From: Candidatus Buchananbacteria bacterium
GTDB taxonomy: Bacteria > Patescibacteriota > Patescibacteriia > 2-01-FULL-39-33
Assembly (NCBI GenBank): GCA_030650095.1
Contig: JAUSEE010000039.1
Location: 1 to 53,345, forward strand
DNA: 53,345 bases
Direction of reading: 5' to 3'
A model generated the notes under the pieces. The model ran no database searches, was not told where the DNA came from, and saw only the letters and a list, made by a program, of their open reading frames with translations. The position numbers and the translations under genes are program-made. Position 1 is the first letter of the stretch, and every line of letters starts with the position of its first letter. Positions 32,625-41,279 of this stretch are shown in pieces.

Positions 32625-33731
32625 ATGAAAGTTTTAATAATATCAATAGATAAAGGGCTGTTAGGTCGAGGCCAATTGGGGGATGCTCTAGAACGCCATA
32701 AAAAATACGGCGATTTTTGCGATAAATTGGATATAATCGTTATGTCTAAAAAGGGCTTTGATAAATATAAGATATCCGATAAGGTAACGGCTTATCCCAC
32801 CAATTCTTCTGTTAAACTGAAATATATCCATGATGCCTATAAAATTGGAAAAAATTTATTTAAAGAAAATAATTATGATTTGATAATCACTCAAACGCCC
32901 TTTGTTGACGGTTTAGTCGGTTGGCGGCTTAAGAGCAAGTTCAAATCTAAATTATTAGTTCATTTTCATGGCGACTTCTGGGACAATATCAAATGGCTGC
33001 AGGAAAGCGGACTTAATTATTTTTTATTGCCCTTGTCTAAATTAGTTGTCAAGCACGCTGACGCTGTTAGGGTAATGAGTAGCGGGCAAAAAGAAAAAAT
33101 AATAAAAGTCGGCGTTAGTGAAAAAAAAGTCAGGGTTATTTCTACCCCCATTGATTTGAGCAAATATTTAAGAATAAGTAATGAGGTTAACCATAGAAAT
33201 ATTTTGCACATCGGCCGTGATGATGAAGTTAAAGATTACAATACTTTAGTTAAGTCTTTTAAGTTAGTTAAAGATAAAATAAGCGATGTTAATTTTATTC
33301 AAGCCGGTGCTGATACTGATCGCGAAATAAAAAAGGCCATGGTTAAGAATAATTTTTCCGCTATCGATATCAGAGGCAAGATTAAACATAACGAATTAAC
33401 TGATTTATACAGCCAAATTGATTTTCTGGTCTTATCGTCAACTTCAGAAAGTTTCGGCAAAGTTTTAGTCGAATCCAATGCTTCGGGCAAACCGGTTGTT
33501 TCCACCGCTACCACCGGTGCCAAGGAAATTATTGAAGACGGCAAAAACGGCTTTTTAGTTCCTATTGGCGACGCGGAAAAATTAGCCGAAAAAATTATTT
33601 GGTTATTACAAAACCAGGAGGAAGCTAAAAAGATGGGCGCATATGGCCGGGAATTAGCCAAAGAAAGATACAGCGATAACACCAATAAAATAATTAATTT
33701 TTGGACTGATATTATTAATAATAATTTATAG
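32625..33731 (+). CDS. Glycosyltransferase family 4
   Basis: A 368-residue GT-B enzyme. The N-terminal domain starts MKVLIISIDKGLLGRGQLGDAL, without the usual GG loop. The donor domain has ILHIGRDDEVKDYNTLV, and STSESFGKVLVESNASGKPVVST with the E-x7-E motif, then GAKEIIEDGKNGFLV. A positively charged segment (LKSKFKSKLLVHFHGDFW) may touch the membrane. It probably elongates a lipid-linked glycan. Operon spacing is tight on both sides. Confidence 0.88.
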   Translation: MKVLIISIDKGLLGRGQLGDALERHKKYGDFCDKLDIIVMSKKGFDKYKISDKVTAYPTNSSVKLKYIHDAYKIGKNLFKENNYDLIITQTPFVDGLVGWRLKSKFKSKLLVHFHGDFWDNIKWLQESGLNYFLLPLSKLVVKHADAVRVMSSGQKEKIIKVGVSEKKVRVISTPIDLSKYLRISNEVNHRNILHIGRDDEVKDYNTLVKSFKLVKDKISDVNFIQAGADTDREIKKAMVKNNFSAIDIRGKIKHNELTDLYSQIDFLVLSSTSESFGKVLVESNASGKPVVSTATTGAKEIIEDGKNGFLVPIGDAEKLAEKIIWLLQNQEEAKKMGAYGRELAKERYSDNTNKIINFWTDIINNNL

Positions 33732-33734
33732 CAT

Positions 33735-34439
33735 ATGAAAATCGCCATGGTCATACCGGCTTATAATGAAGAACAGCATATTGAAAATGTGGTTAAAGGA
33801 GTCAAGAAAATTTCTTTAATCGATACGGTTTATGTGGTTGATGACGGCTCCAGCGACAAAACAGTGGCATTGGCCGAACAGGCCGGCGCGGTAGTGGTAA
33901 AACACGAAAAAAATTTAGGCGTGGGCGCCGGCATCAGGGATGGTTTTATCAGGGCCAAAGCCGATGGCATGGATATTATTGCGGTTATGGGCGGAGATGA
34001 TCAAGATCCGCCGGAGCAGATTCCCAGAGTAGTAGAGCCGATTTTAAGCGGTGATTATGATTTAGTCCAAGGTTCGCGTTGGCTCAAAGGCGGGGACGTG
34101 GAAAATATTCCTCTTTTTAGGCGGGTTACTACCAGAGCCTATGGAATATTTATTCGGCTGTTTACCGGCTTTCCTTTTACCGATGGCACTAACGGTTTTC
34201 GCGCTGTCAGGGTTTCGCTTTTAGACAAGATAAACTTAAATCAGGAGTGGCTTAACCACTACGAGCTAGAGCCTTATTTGCTTTGCCAAGCTGTCCGTAT
34301 TAACAAAGAGAGAGTGAAAGAAGCGCCGGTGACCAAGCGTTATTTTAAAGAAAAAGGTTACACTAAAATGGTGCCGTTGCGAGATTGGTGGCGAATTTCC
34401 AAACCGGTTATTTATTTGAGATTTGGGATTAAGAAATAG
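33735..34439 (+). CDS. Glycosyltransferase family 2 (DPM1-like)
   Basis: A 234-residue GT-A enzyme without transmembrane segments. Seen: VIPAYNEEQHIENVVKGV, VVDDGSSDKT, NLGVGAGIRDGF, and MGGDDQDPPEQIPRVVEPI for metal and nucleotide binding. The fold and length match polyprenyl-phosphate mannose/glucose synthases of the DPM1 type, which load a sugar onto a polyprenyl phosphate carrier. Last gene of the operon starting at the fusion protein; it starts 3 nt after the previous stop. Confidence 0.87.
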   Translation: MKIAMVIPAYNEEQHIENVVKGVKKISLIDTVYVVDDGSSDKTVALAEQAGAVVVKHEKNLGVGAGIRDGFIRAKADGMDIIAVMGGDDQDPPEQIPRVVEPILSGDYDLVQGSRWLKGGDVENIPLFRRVTTRAYGIFIRLFTGFPFTDGTNGFRAVRVSLLDKINLNQEWLNHYELEPYLLCQAVRINKERVKEAPVTKRYFKEKGYTKMVPLRDWWRISKPVIYLRFGIKK

Positions 34440-34467
34440 CTATGTTTTTTAGTTATTTTTACTACTA

Positions 34468-34496
34468 TTGACAATTTACTAATAATTTGTTATACT
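34468..34496 (+). promoter_or_regulatory. Promoter of the 76-residue gene
   Basis: TTGACA, 17 bp, TATACT. It lies between the GT2 gene and the small gene, giving a leader of roughly 55 nt with an AAGGAAGG ribosome binding site (34541-34548), 8 nt before the ATG. Confidence 0.75.
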
Positions 34497-34556
34497 AGCA
34501 TTTGAGTTTTTGTACTTTAATAAAACCAATTTAAACAGACAAGGAAGGCAGGAGAA

Positions 34557-34787
34557 ATGGTCCAGAAAAGCAAGACTTTTTTTATGCTAGCTAATGACGA
34601 TAATGAATTTGACACAGAAATTTCTAAATTTTTGGCTGACGGCAAGAAAGTTATTCATCTAAGTTCTGCAATAGCACAGAGACAAAATGGCCTCCTTTCT
34701 GGACATGTTACTTATATAGTAACTATTATTTATGAAGATCTGCCAACAGAAATACATATGAGCGGTCCCGACTGTTTAAAAGCATAG
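34557..34787 (+). CDS. Small cytosolic protein, possibly Cse60-like
   Basis: A 76-residue protein. It has no signal peptide or membrane segment. The layout (N-terminal beta strand FFMLAND, acidic helix EFDTEISKFLADG, then VIHLSSAIAQ and a final strand HVTYIVTIIYED) is reminiscent of the small Cse60-type fold, but this is a weak resemblance. It is insulated: its own near-consensus promoter and strong Shine-Dalgarno upstream, and a bidirectional terminator downstream. That arrangement is rare in this window and suggests strong, independent expression. Function unknown. Confidence 0.72.
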   Translation: MVQKSKTFFMLANDDNEFDTEISKFLADGKKVIHLSSAIAQRQNGLLSGHVTYIVTIIYEDLPTEIHMSGPDCLKA

Positions 34788-34802
34788 AAATAATCATTAA
34801 AT

Positions 34803-34835
34803 AAAAAAACCAGAGTGTTTACCACTCTGTTTTTT
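34803..34835. terminator. Bidirectional intrinsic terminator
   Basis: CAGAGTG-TTTAC-CACTCTG is followed by six T on the plus strand and by seven T on the minus strand (AAAAAAA before the stem). It serves both the small plus-strand gene and the convergent acetyltransferase gene. Confidence 0.92.
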
Positions 34836-34847
34836 GTTTGAAAAAAA

Positions 34848-35321
34848 TTATTTAAGCCTGGCTGGAACTCCAACAACAGTTGCTCCCATGGGCACATCTT
34901 TGGTTACTACCGCTCCTGCCCCGATAACCGCTTTTTCGCCAATAGTTACTCCGCCCATAATAATGGCTCCGCTGCCAATGGAAGCGCCTTTTTTTACCAA
35001 AACAGGAGAAAGCGTCCAAGTTTTATTTAATGTCTTTTCCATGTCAGGATGATTATCATTGATAAACATCACGCCGTGTCCGATGAAAACATCGTCTTCA
35101 ATGGTGACTCCCTCGCAAATAAAAGTGTGGGATTGAATGTGGCACCTTTTGCCGATTTTAGCTCCGCGTTGTATTTCGACAAATGTGCCGATTTGGGTTT
35201 CATCATCTATTTCACAGCCATAAAGATTAACAAAGTCGTATATCTTAACATTCTGGCCAACTGTAACATTGTTGACATTCTTTTTAGGCTCGTTGATATT
35301 TAAGTTTTCTTTGTTTTCCAT
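34848..35321 (-). CDS. Hexapeptide-repeat N-acetyltransferase (WbpD-like)
   Basis: A 157-residue left-handed beta-helix protein, with hexapeptide repeats throughout: VTVGQNVKIYDFVNL, TQIGTFVEIQRGAKIG, VFIGHGVMFINDNHPDM (likely catalytic His), GASIGSGAIIMGGVTIG, AVIGAGAVVTKDV. It resembles acetyl-CoA-dependent acetyltransferases acting on 3-amino nucleotide sugars (WbpD, FdtC-like). Co-directional with and 28 nt after the aminotransferase-dehydrogenase fusion, it would acetylate the 3-amino group that fusion makes. A terminator follows. Confidence 0.87.
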   Translation of the reverse strand: MENKENLNINEPKKNVNNVTVGQNVKIYDFVNLYGCEIDDETQIGTFVEIQRGAKIGKRCHIQSHTFICEGVTIEDDVFIGHGVMFINDNHPDMEKTLNKTWTLSPVLVKKGASIGSGAIIMGGVTIGEKAVIGAGAVVTKDVPMGATVVGVPARLK

Positions 35322-35349
35322 GTTTTTCCTTTTAAAAGAACATCGGTTC

Positions 35350-37509
35350 TTAAATTTGTATATGAGCTGAATTATTATCCAATGATTTTTGAATGGCGGC
35401 CAGCACTTTTACCACCGCCAGTCCATTTTCACCGTCGGTGAAAGGTTTTTTGTCATTCTTAAGGCAATCAATAAAATGGCTGATTTCTTCCTTAAGCGGT
35501 TCGTTGGATTTGATAGCCGGAATGGAAATATCGCCGCCATGGATATTGATTTGGTATTCGCCAAAAGAAACATCTTTGGTATTTTCAATGATGTTGGCGT
35601 TTTTATCAAAAACTTTTATTTTTTCCAATGGGCTGACATCATCAAATAAAATCATTTTTTGATCGCCGACGATGGTTACATCCCTTATTTTTATCGGATC
35701 CATCCAGCTGAAAATCATATTGACCACTATATTGTTGGTGAATTTCATGGTGGCTGAAACTACATCATAATTATTGTTGTTGTTTTGCAAAAAAGTTTCC
35801 CCGGAAGCGATCACCGAGGTTGGCATTTGGCCGATAAAATACAGAGCCATGGAAATATCATGAGGCGCTAAATCCCACATCACATTAACATCTTGTCGAA
35901 TCGGCCCTAAATTCCTTCTTTGAAAATGCATATGGCGCAATTTTCCTATTTGGCCCAAATCAATAGATTTTTTAATGTAATCAACGGCCGGATTGAAAAG
36001 GAAAATATGGCCCACCATAAGTTTAACCTTATTTTCTTTAGCCAAAGCCACTAATTCGACAGCTTCCTCGGTGCTGTAACACATCGGTTTTTCCACAAAA
36101 ACATGCTTCTTAGCTAAAATCGCTTCTTTGACAATCTGGTAGTGGGTCTTAGTTGGCGTTACCACGGCTACCGCGTCAACATCCTTATCGTTTAAAATAT
36201 CGTGGTAATCATTTGTCACTATAGTCGAAGGATATTTAGCTTTTACTTTAAGCAGGCTGTTAACATCCAAATCGGCGCAGTATTTAAGCTGGCTTTCCGG
36301 ATTGGCTTCTATGTCTCTGGCAAAATTAGGGCCCCAATAGCCATAGCCGATCAAGCCGAAATTAATCTTGGCTTTTTTTATGGTGTAGTCGGCAGTGGAT
36401 TGATTGTTTTGGTAGAAATTTCTTATGAGACTTGTCACTTCATCAATTTGCTCTGCAGTTAATTCGGCAAACATCGGCAAAGAAATTATTTCCTTAGACA
36501 GTTGTTCGGTTACTGCAAAATCAGATTTGTTTAAATTAAGATTAGCATAAGCTTCTAGGGCATAAATAGGAATAGGATAGTGGATGCCGGCCTGGACGCC
36601 GTTGTCATTTAGATATTTCAAAAGCTCGTCTCGCTCTTTCGCTCTGATAACATACAAATGAAAAACTTGGCGGTTAGATTCGTCTGTAATCTCCGGCGTG
36701 ATTATTTCTTTTAAGTCTTTTAATTTCTCATTATATAATCGGGCGTTATGCAAGCGTTTAATATTCCAATCATTTAAATACTTGAGCTTAACATTTAAAA
36801 TGGCTGCTTGAATAGTGTCCAGTCTTTTATTGTAGCCGATGATATCATGATGGTATTTTATTTTAGAACCGTAATTTCTTAACATTTTTATTTTTTCATA
36901 AATGAGTTCATTGGAAGTTACAACCGCGCCGGCATCTCCGTAAGCTCCTAAATTTTTTCCCGGATAAAAAGAGAAACAGCCGATGAGTCCGTATGAACCG
37001 GCTGGTTTATTATTCCAAGTCGCTCCGTGCGCTTGGCAAGCATCTTCGATTACCGGCAAGCTGTATTTGTTGGCTATAAACATCAATTTATCCATATCAA
37101 TCATCCGGCCGTATAAATGAACCGGAATAATAGCTTTGGTTTTACTGGTTATTTTAGACTCTAGTTTATTCAAATCAATGTTAAAAGTCTGGAAATCAGC
37201 ATCAGCTAAAACAGGAGTGGCGCCCACTTGGGACACGGCATTGGCCGTAGCTACAAAGGTATTAGCCGGAACAATCACTTCATCACCCTCGCCTATGCCC
37301 AGGGCTTTTAAGGCCAAATAAAGGGCGTCGGTGCCTGAAGATACGCCTACGCTGTATTTGGCATCGCAGAATTTGGCAAAATTTTCCTCAAATTCAGCTA
37401 CCGGTTCGCCTAGGATGAAGTTGGTTTTTTCCAAAACTCCGGCTATAGCCTCGTTAACTTCGTTTTTTAGTGTTTGGTACTGGGTTTTTAAATCGACAAA
37501 GGGGATCAT
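35350..37509 (-). CDS. Fused DegT-type aminotransferase and Gfo/Idh-type dehydrogenase (WbpE-WbpB-like)
   Basis: A 719-residue protein. Residues 1-368 are a DegT/DnrJ/EryC1 sugar aminotransferase (VGVSSGTDALYLALKALGIG, VIEDACQAHGA, FSFYPGKNLGAYGDAGAVV with PLP lysine K185). Residues about 385-719 are a Gfo/Idh/MocA oxidoreductase (INFGLIGYGYWGPNFARDIE for NAD, VVTPTKTHYQIVKEA, VFVEKPMC, MWDLAPHDISMALYF). In Pseudomonas WbpB oxidises UDP-GlcNAcA at C3 and WbpE aminates it; the two reactions share a glutamate/2-oxoglutarate cycle. The fusion, followed by a WbpD-like acetyltransferase, fits synthesis of UDP-2,3-diacetamido-2,3-dideoxyglucuronate. Other 3-amino sugars cannot be excluded. Confidence 0.88.
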   Translation of the reverse strand: MIPFVDLKTQYQTLKNEVNEAIAGVLEKTNFILGEPVAEFEENFAKFCDAKYSVGVSSGTDALYLALKALGIGEGDEVIVPANTFVATANAVSQVGATPVLADADFQTFNIDLNKLESKITSKTKAIIPVHLYGRMIDMDKLMFIANKYSLPVIEDACQAHGATWNNKPAGSYGLIGCFSFYPGKNLGAYGDAGAVVTSNELIYEKIKMLRNYGSKIKYHHDIIGYNKRLDTIQAAILNVKLKYLNDWNIKRLHNARLYNEKLKDLKEIITPEITDESNRQVFHLYVIRAKERDELLKYLNDNGVQAGIHYPIPIYALEAYANLNLNKSDFAVTEQLSKEIISLPMFAELTAEQIDEVTSLIRNFYQNNQSTADYTIKKAKINFGLIGYGYWGPNFARDIEANPESQLKYCADLDVNSLLKVKAKYPSTIVTNDYHDILNDKDVDAVAVVTPTKTHYQIVKEAILAKKHVFVEKPMCYSTEEAVELVALAKENKVKLMVGHIFLFNPAVDYIKKSIDLGQIGKLRHMHFQRRNLGPIRQDVNVMWDLAPHDISMALYFIGQMPTSVIASGETFLQNNNNNYDVVSATMKFTNNIVVNMIFSWMDPIKIRDVTIVGDQKMILFDDVSPLEKIKVFDKNANIIENTKDVSFGEYQINIHGGDISIPAIKSNEPLKEEISHFIDCLKNDKKPFTDGENGLAVVKVLAAIQKSLDNNSAHIQI

Positions 37510-37688
37510 ATTAATGGTTGAATTTATCTTAATTTATTGGTAATATTAAGTGGTAAATATAGTTTATTTTGACAAATAAATTGGCCAAATAGCGGTTTAT
37601 TTTTAACTCGCTTATTCTATCATAGCAGTTGGACAAAATCAATAGATTGGCTTTAACTAGTGATTTAGTAAATTATCAGTATTGTTTT

Positions 37689-38825
37689 ATGGCTATAAAT
37701 TATAAAAAAATCGTTAAATCACCATATTTTTGGCTTTTTGCCTTGGCTGTCGCTAACTTGCTTATAGCCCTGTTTTTTGTCCGCTACCCCTTGGAATTAA
37801 ATGGTGATTCTCCCTCTTATTTAGGCGCTATGCAGATTATCCAAGGCCAGGACTATGATCACAACCTTTACGGCGGCGAAACGGAAAAAATGTTAAAAAC
37901 CAGAATTTTAACCACTCCTTTGATGCTTTATTTTTCTATCGCTGCCGGACAATTTTTGGGCGGTGGATATGCCGGCATGTTTTTTATCAATTTGATTTTT
38001 TATTTTTTGATCATTTTGGTTTTCTACGAACTGGTCAAGGCTATTTATCAAAGCCATAAAGTGGCTTTAATTGCCAGCGTCCTATTTTTTGCCAATTACT
38101 GCTTCACTAATTACGGCCCAACTTACCGCACCGATATTGGCGGCTGGTTCTTTTTTCTTTTGACAGCTCTTTTGGCAGTAAATTATTTTAAGACCAGGCA
38201 AAAGAAATTTTTCTGGCTGGCTATCTTAGCTTCATCGGTCGGAGTTTTATTTAAAGAATACGGCGCCTTGGGCTTAACCACTTTGGGCATCTTGATTTTA
38301 TTTTTGCCTCTAACTCCCTGGCAGAAAATAAAAGAATTAATTAAAACAGCAATTTTATTTTCCATTATCCCTGTTCTTTATTATATTTTTGTTTATCTTA
38401 AATTCGGCTTTTCTTACATTGATAGGTATTTGTATGCAGTTGACGCCACTATTTTAAACACAGCTGATCCGGGCATTAATTGGAGCATTATTTTACTTAT
38501 TAAGGTTTTGGGCTGGCTCTTTTTAGCCGGCTGGCCGATTTTTGCTTATGGCCTTTATCAGGAATATAAGAATTTTGATTTAAAGAGGTTTAAGATTTTG
38601 CTGGCTCTTTTGCCGGCTTCCATCGCTTTTTTGGCTTGGCCCGGTTTAACCCAGAGGATTGCTTTTATTTTTGTGCCGCTTCTGTCTATGGTCAGCGCTT
38701 TCGGCTTATCTAAGTTAAAAAATAAATATGTCATAATTTTGATTTTGATTGCTTACGCGGCTGTTGGTTATCTGATTAGAAATTCATTCTTGCCTTGGGA
38801 TTTATTAAAAGTAATTAATTTTTAA
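37689..38825 (+). CDS. Polytopic membrane protein, probable GT-C glycosyltransferase
   Basis: A protein of about 378 residues with around 8-10 transmembrane helices. An early outer loop contains ELNGDSPSYLGAM, the acidic residue expected of GT-C (PMT/ArnT-like) enzymes, and later TYRTDIGGWFFFL. It would use a polyprenyl-phosphate sugar donor outside the membrane. I chose the ATG giving MAINYKK; the longer version from an upstream TTG (37629) is less likely. It opens the long plus-strand operon that runs to the window edge. Confidence 0.75.
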   Translation: MAINYKKIVKSPYFWLFALAVANLLIALFFVRYPLELNGDSPSYLGAMQIIQGQDYDHNLYGGETEKMLKTRILTTPLMLYFSIAAGQFLGGGYAGMFFINLIFYFLIILVFYELVKAIYQSHKVALIASVLFFANYCFTNYGPTYRTDIGGWFFFLLTALLAVNYFKTRQKKFFWLAILASSVGVLFKEYGALGLTTLGILILFLPLTPWQKIKELIKTAILFSIIPVLYYIFVYLKFGFSYIDRYLYAVDATILNTADPGINWSIILLIKVLGWLFLAGWPIFAYGLYQEYKNFDLKRFKILLALLPASIAFLAWPGLTQRIAFIFVPLLSMVSAFGLSKLKNKYVIILILIAYAAVGYLIRNSFLPWDLLKVINF

Positions 38826-38830
38826 GAGCT

Positions 38831-40234
38831 ATGTTGGATGTCTTATTTATAAATCCCACTTTATTTAAAAAAGAAAGTAATATTTGGCAAAAGATAGATT
38901 CGTCTTTTCCTTCCTTAGGTTTGGCTTCTATTGCCGCCTATGTCAGATCCAAAGGTTTTACGGTTAAAATTATTGATGCGCCGGCTGAAAAAATTTCCAT
39001 TGAGGGCTTTGAAAATTATTTAAGGCATAATTTAGAGAACTTCAGAGCCAAATATGTCGGCTTTACATCAACCACCGCGGCGGTAAAAAATGCTTACGAG
39101 ATGGCCAAAATTATAAAAAAAGTTTATCCGGAGACCATAATTGTTTTCGGCGGAGCCCATTGTGCCGCTCTGCCAGCCGAAGTAATTTCCCAATCCACTA
39201 TTGATCTGGTGGTTTGCGGAGAAGGGGAAATTACCATGAGTGAAATTTTAGCTGGCCTGCCGCTATCAGAAATAAAAGGCCTGATTTATAAAAAAGACGG
39301 ACAAGTGATTACTAATCCAGCTCGTCCCAGAATAAATAATTTAGACGATTTGCCTTATCCGGCTTATGATTTGCTGCCGATGGATAAATATTATCCGGCT
39401 AAAGGCTCTTATGAAAAATTGCCGGCCATTAGCATGTTAACCAGCCGTGGCTGTCCTGGCCGGTGCACTTTTTGCAACAAGACTTTGGGCACCAGTATGG
39501 TTTTTCGCTCGGCCAAATCGCTCATAGAAGAAATAAAAATGCTGCAAAAAGAATATGGGATCAAACAGATAATGTTTTATGACGATACTTTTACCACCTA
39601 CAAAGACAATGTCAGAAAATTCTGCCAAATGCTCTTGGAAAATAAAATGGATATTTCTTGGTGCTGCTTTTCGCGCGTTGATTTCATCGATCTGGATCTT
39701 TTGAAGCTGATGAAAAAATCAGGCTGCCATCAAATCATGTATGGCATTGAAAGCGGCAATCAAGATGTCTTAAATTCCATCAATAAAAACATAGACATGA
39801 ACTTGGTCAAAAAAATTGTTCAATTAACCAAACAAGCCAAGATAGATGTCCGAGGCGCTTTTATGATCGGCAACCCAATTGAAACCAAAGAGACTGTTTT
39901 AGAAACTTTGCGTTTTGCCATTGAGCTCAATCCGGAGATTGCTATTTTCAATATTACCACTCCTTACCCCGGCACGCAGATGTTTGATGAAGCCAAAAGC
40001 CATGATCTGATTATGACTTACGATTGGGATGATTATGACTTGTCCAAGCCGGTTATGAAATTGCCCCACATAACACAAGATGAAATTTCAAATTTATACC
40101 ACTACTGCTATAAGAAATATTATTTTCGTCCCAAATATATTCTGATGCGCCTTAAAAGGCTGTTTACACACCCGGCAGAAATAAAATCGGCCGTTGATTC
40201 TCTTAATGCTGTTTTTTCTTTTTTAAAAAATTAA
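38831..40234 (+). CDS. B12-binding-domain radical SAM protein 2
   Basis: A 467-residue protein. The N-terminal B12-type domain (LFINPTLF, SLGLASIAAYVRS, VVFGGAHCAALPAE-like region, CGEGEITMSE) is followed by DDLPYPAYDLLP. The radical SAM core has RGCPGRCTFC (Cys208, Cys212, Cys215), MYGIESGNQDVL and MIGNPIET. It has the same architecture as the three other copies and is closest in layout to the one at 50830. It lies 5 nt after the GT-C gene and 10 nt before a glycosyltransferase. Substrate unknown; glycan or lipid-carrier modification inferred. Confidence 0.87.
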   Translation: MLDVLFINPTLFKKESNIWQKIDSSFPSLGLASIAAYVRSKGFTVKIIDAPAEKISIEGFENYLRHNLENFRAKYVGFTSTTAAVKNAYEMAKIIKKVYPETIIVFGGAHCAALPAEVISQSTIDLVVCGEGEITMSEILAGLPLSEIKGLIYKKDGQVITNPARPRINNLDDLPYPAYDLLPMDKYYPAKGSYEKLPAISMLTSRGCPGRCTFCNKTLGTSMVFRSAKSLIEEIKMLQKEYGIKQIMFYDDTFTTYKDNVRKFCQMLLENKMDISWCCFSRVDFIDLDLLKLMKKSGCHQIMYGIESGNQDVLNSINKNIDMNLVKKIVQLTKQAKIDVRGAFMIGNPIETKETVLETLRFAIELNPEIAIFNITTPYPGTQMFDEAKSHDLIMTYDWDDYDLSKPVMKLPHITQDEISNLYHYCYKKYYFRPKYILMRLKRLFTHPAEIKSAVDSLNAVFSFLKN

Positions 40235-40244
40235 TTTGCCAGCC

Positions 40245-41279
40245 ATGAAATTATTAATGATAACCAGAAAAATTGACAGCCGTGATGCCTTAGCCGGCTT
40301 TGCTTGGAATTGGGTTAAAAAAATAGGGGAGAATACTAGTAAACTCTATGTCATTTCCTGGCAAGCGGGTGATGCCAGCGGACTGGCTAAAAACATTGAA
40401 GTTATTTTTTTGCCTAAGTCGGGCAGGATAAAAAAAGTTTTTACTTTGTGGTCTAGATTGATTAAGGTTTTGCCTAAAGTTGACGGCTTATTTTGCCATA
40501 TGAACCCGGAGTACACTATTTTGTCAGCGCCATTGGCTAAAATATACGGTAAAAAAGTTGTTAGCTGGTATACTCATAAGCAAGTCAATTGGCGTCGCCG
40601 TTTGATGGAATTATTAGCTGATAAAATAATAACCGCTTCCGCCTCTAGTTTCAGGCGGCCGTGGTTTTCTAAGAAAGTTCTGGCAGTCGGACACGGCATT
40701 GATACCAATCTTTTTAAAGAAATAGAAAACAAAAATAAGCCGGCTGATTTTAAAATTATTTCTGTCGGCCGTATTTCACCGACTAAGGATTATGAATCAA
40801 TTATCAAGGCTTTGGATATTTTGAAAGATAAAAATATCAAGTTAAAAATAATCGGCGATGTCATATTAGAATTCCAACGGCAGTATTTGGCTAGTTTAAG
40901 GCAAATGGTTAAAGCCATGTCTTTGGATGATCAGGTAGAATTTATCGGCTGGATAGCCAATCAAGATATGCCGGTTTATTACCAAGGAGCTGATTTGTTT
41001 ATCAATATGAGCGGTACAGGCAGCGTGGATAAAGTAGTTTTGGAAGCGATGAGTTGCGGCTGCTTGGTTTTAACCTCTAACGAGGCTTTTGAAGAGATAT
41101 TGCCAAGTGATTTTATGGTGGCCAAAAACAATCCGTATCAACTGGCTGAAAAAATAAAATGGCTGAAAGATTTATCCGACGATAAAAAAATAAAAATCAG
41201 GAAACAGCTTAGGGAAGAGGTTGTTAAAAATCATAATTTGGATGAATTGGCTGTTAAAATAATAAACCAGTTTAAATAA
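40245..41279 (+). CDS. Glycosyltransferase (GT4-like)
   Basis: A protein of about 344 residues with a GT-B fold. Seen: AVGHGIDTNLF after the first domain, ISVGRISPTKDYESIIKAL, IIGDVILE, and GSVDKVVLEAMSCGCLVLTSNE as a variant donor-binding motif. The N-terminal domain is shorter and diverged from classical GT4. I chose the ATG giving MKLLMITRK over TTG three codons upstream (40236). Its stop codon overlaps the next ATG by 1 nt, so it is translationally coupled to the following glycosyltransferase. Confidence 0.85.
   Translation: MKLLMITRKIDSRDALAGFAWNWVKKIGENTSKLYVISWQAGDASGLAKNIEVIFLPKSGRIKKVFTLWSRLIKVLPKVDGLFCHMNPEYTILSAPLAKIYGKKVVSWYTHKQVNWRRRLMELLADKIITASASSFRRPWFSKKVLAVGHGIDTNLFKEIENKNKPADFKIISVGRISPTKDYESIIKALDILKDKNIKLKIIGDVILEFQRQYLASLRQMVKAMSLDDQVEFIGWIANQDMPVYYQGADLFINMSGTGSVDKVVLEAMSCGCLVLTSNEAFEEILPSDFMVAKNNPYQLAEKIKWLKDLSDDKKIKIRKQLREEVVKNHNLDELAVKIINQFK

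Noticed and set aside
34834-35303. Plus-strand frames opposite the acetyltransferase
   Set aside because: The minus strand shows clear hexapeptide repeats; the plus-strand frames are antisense shadows.
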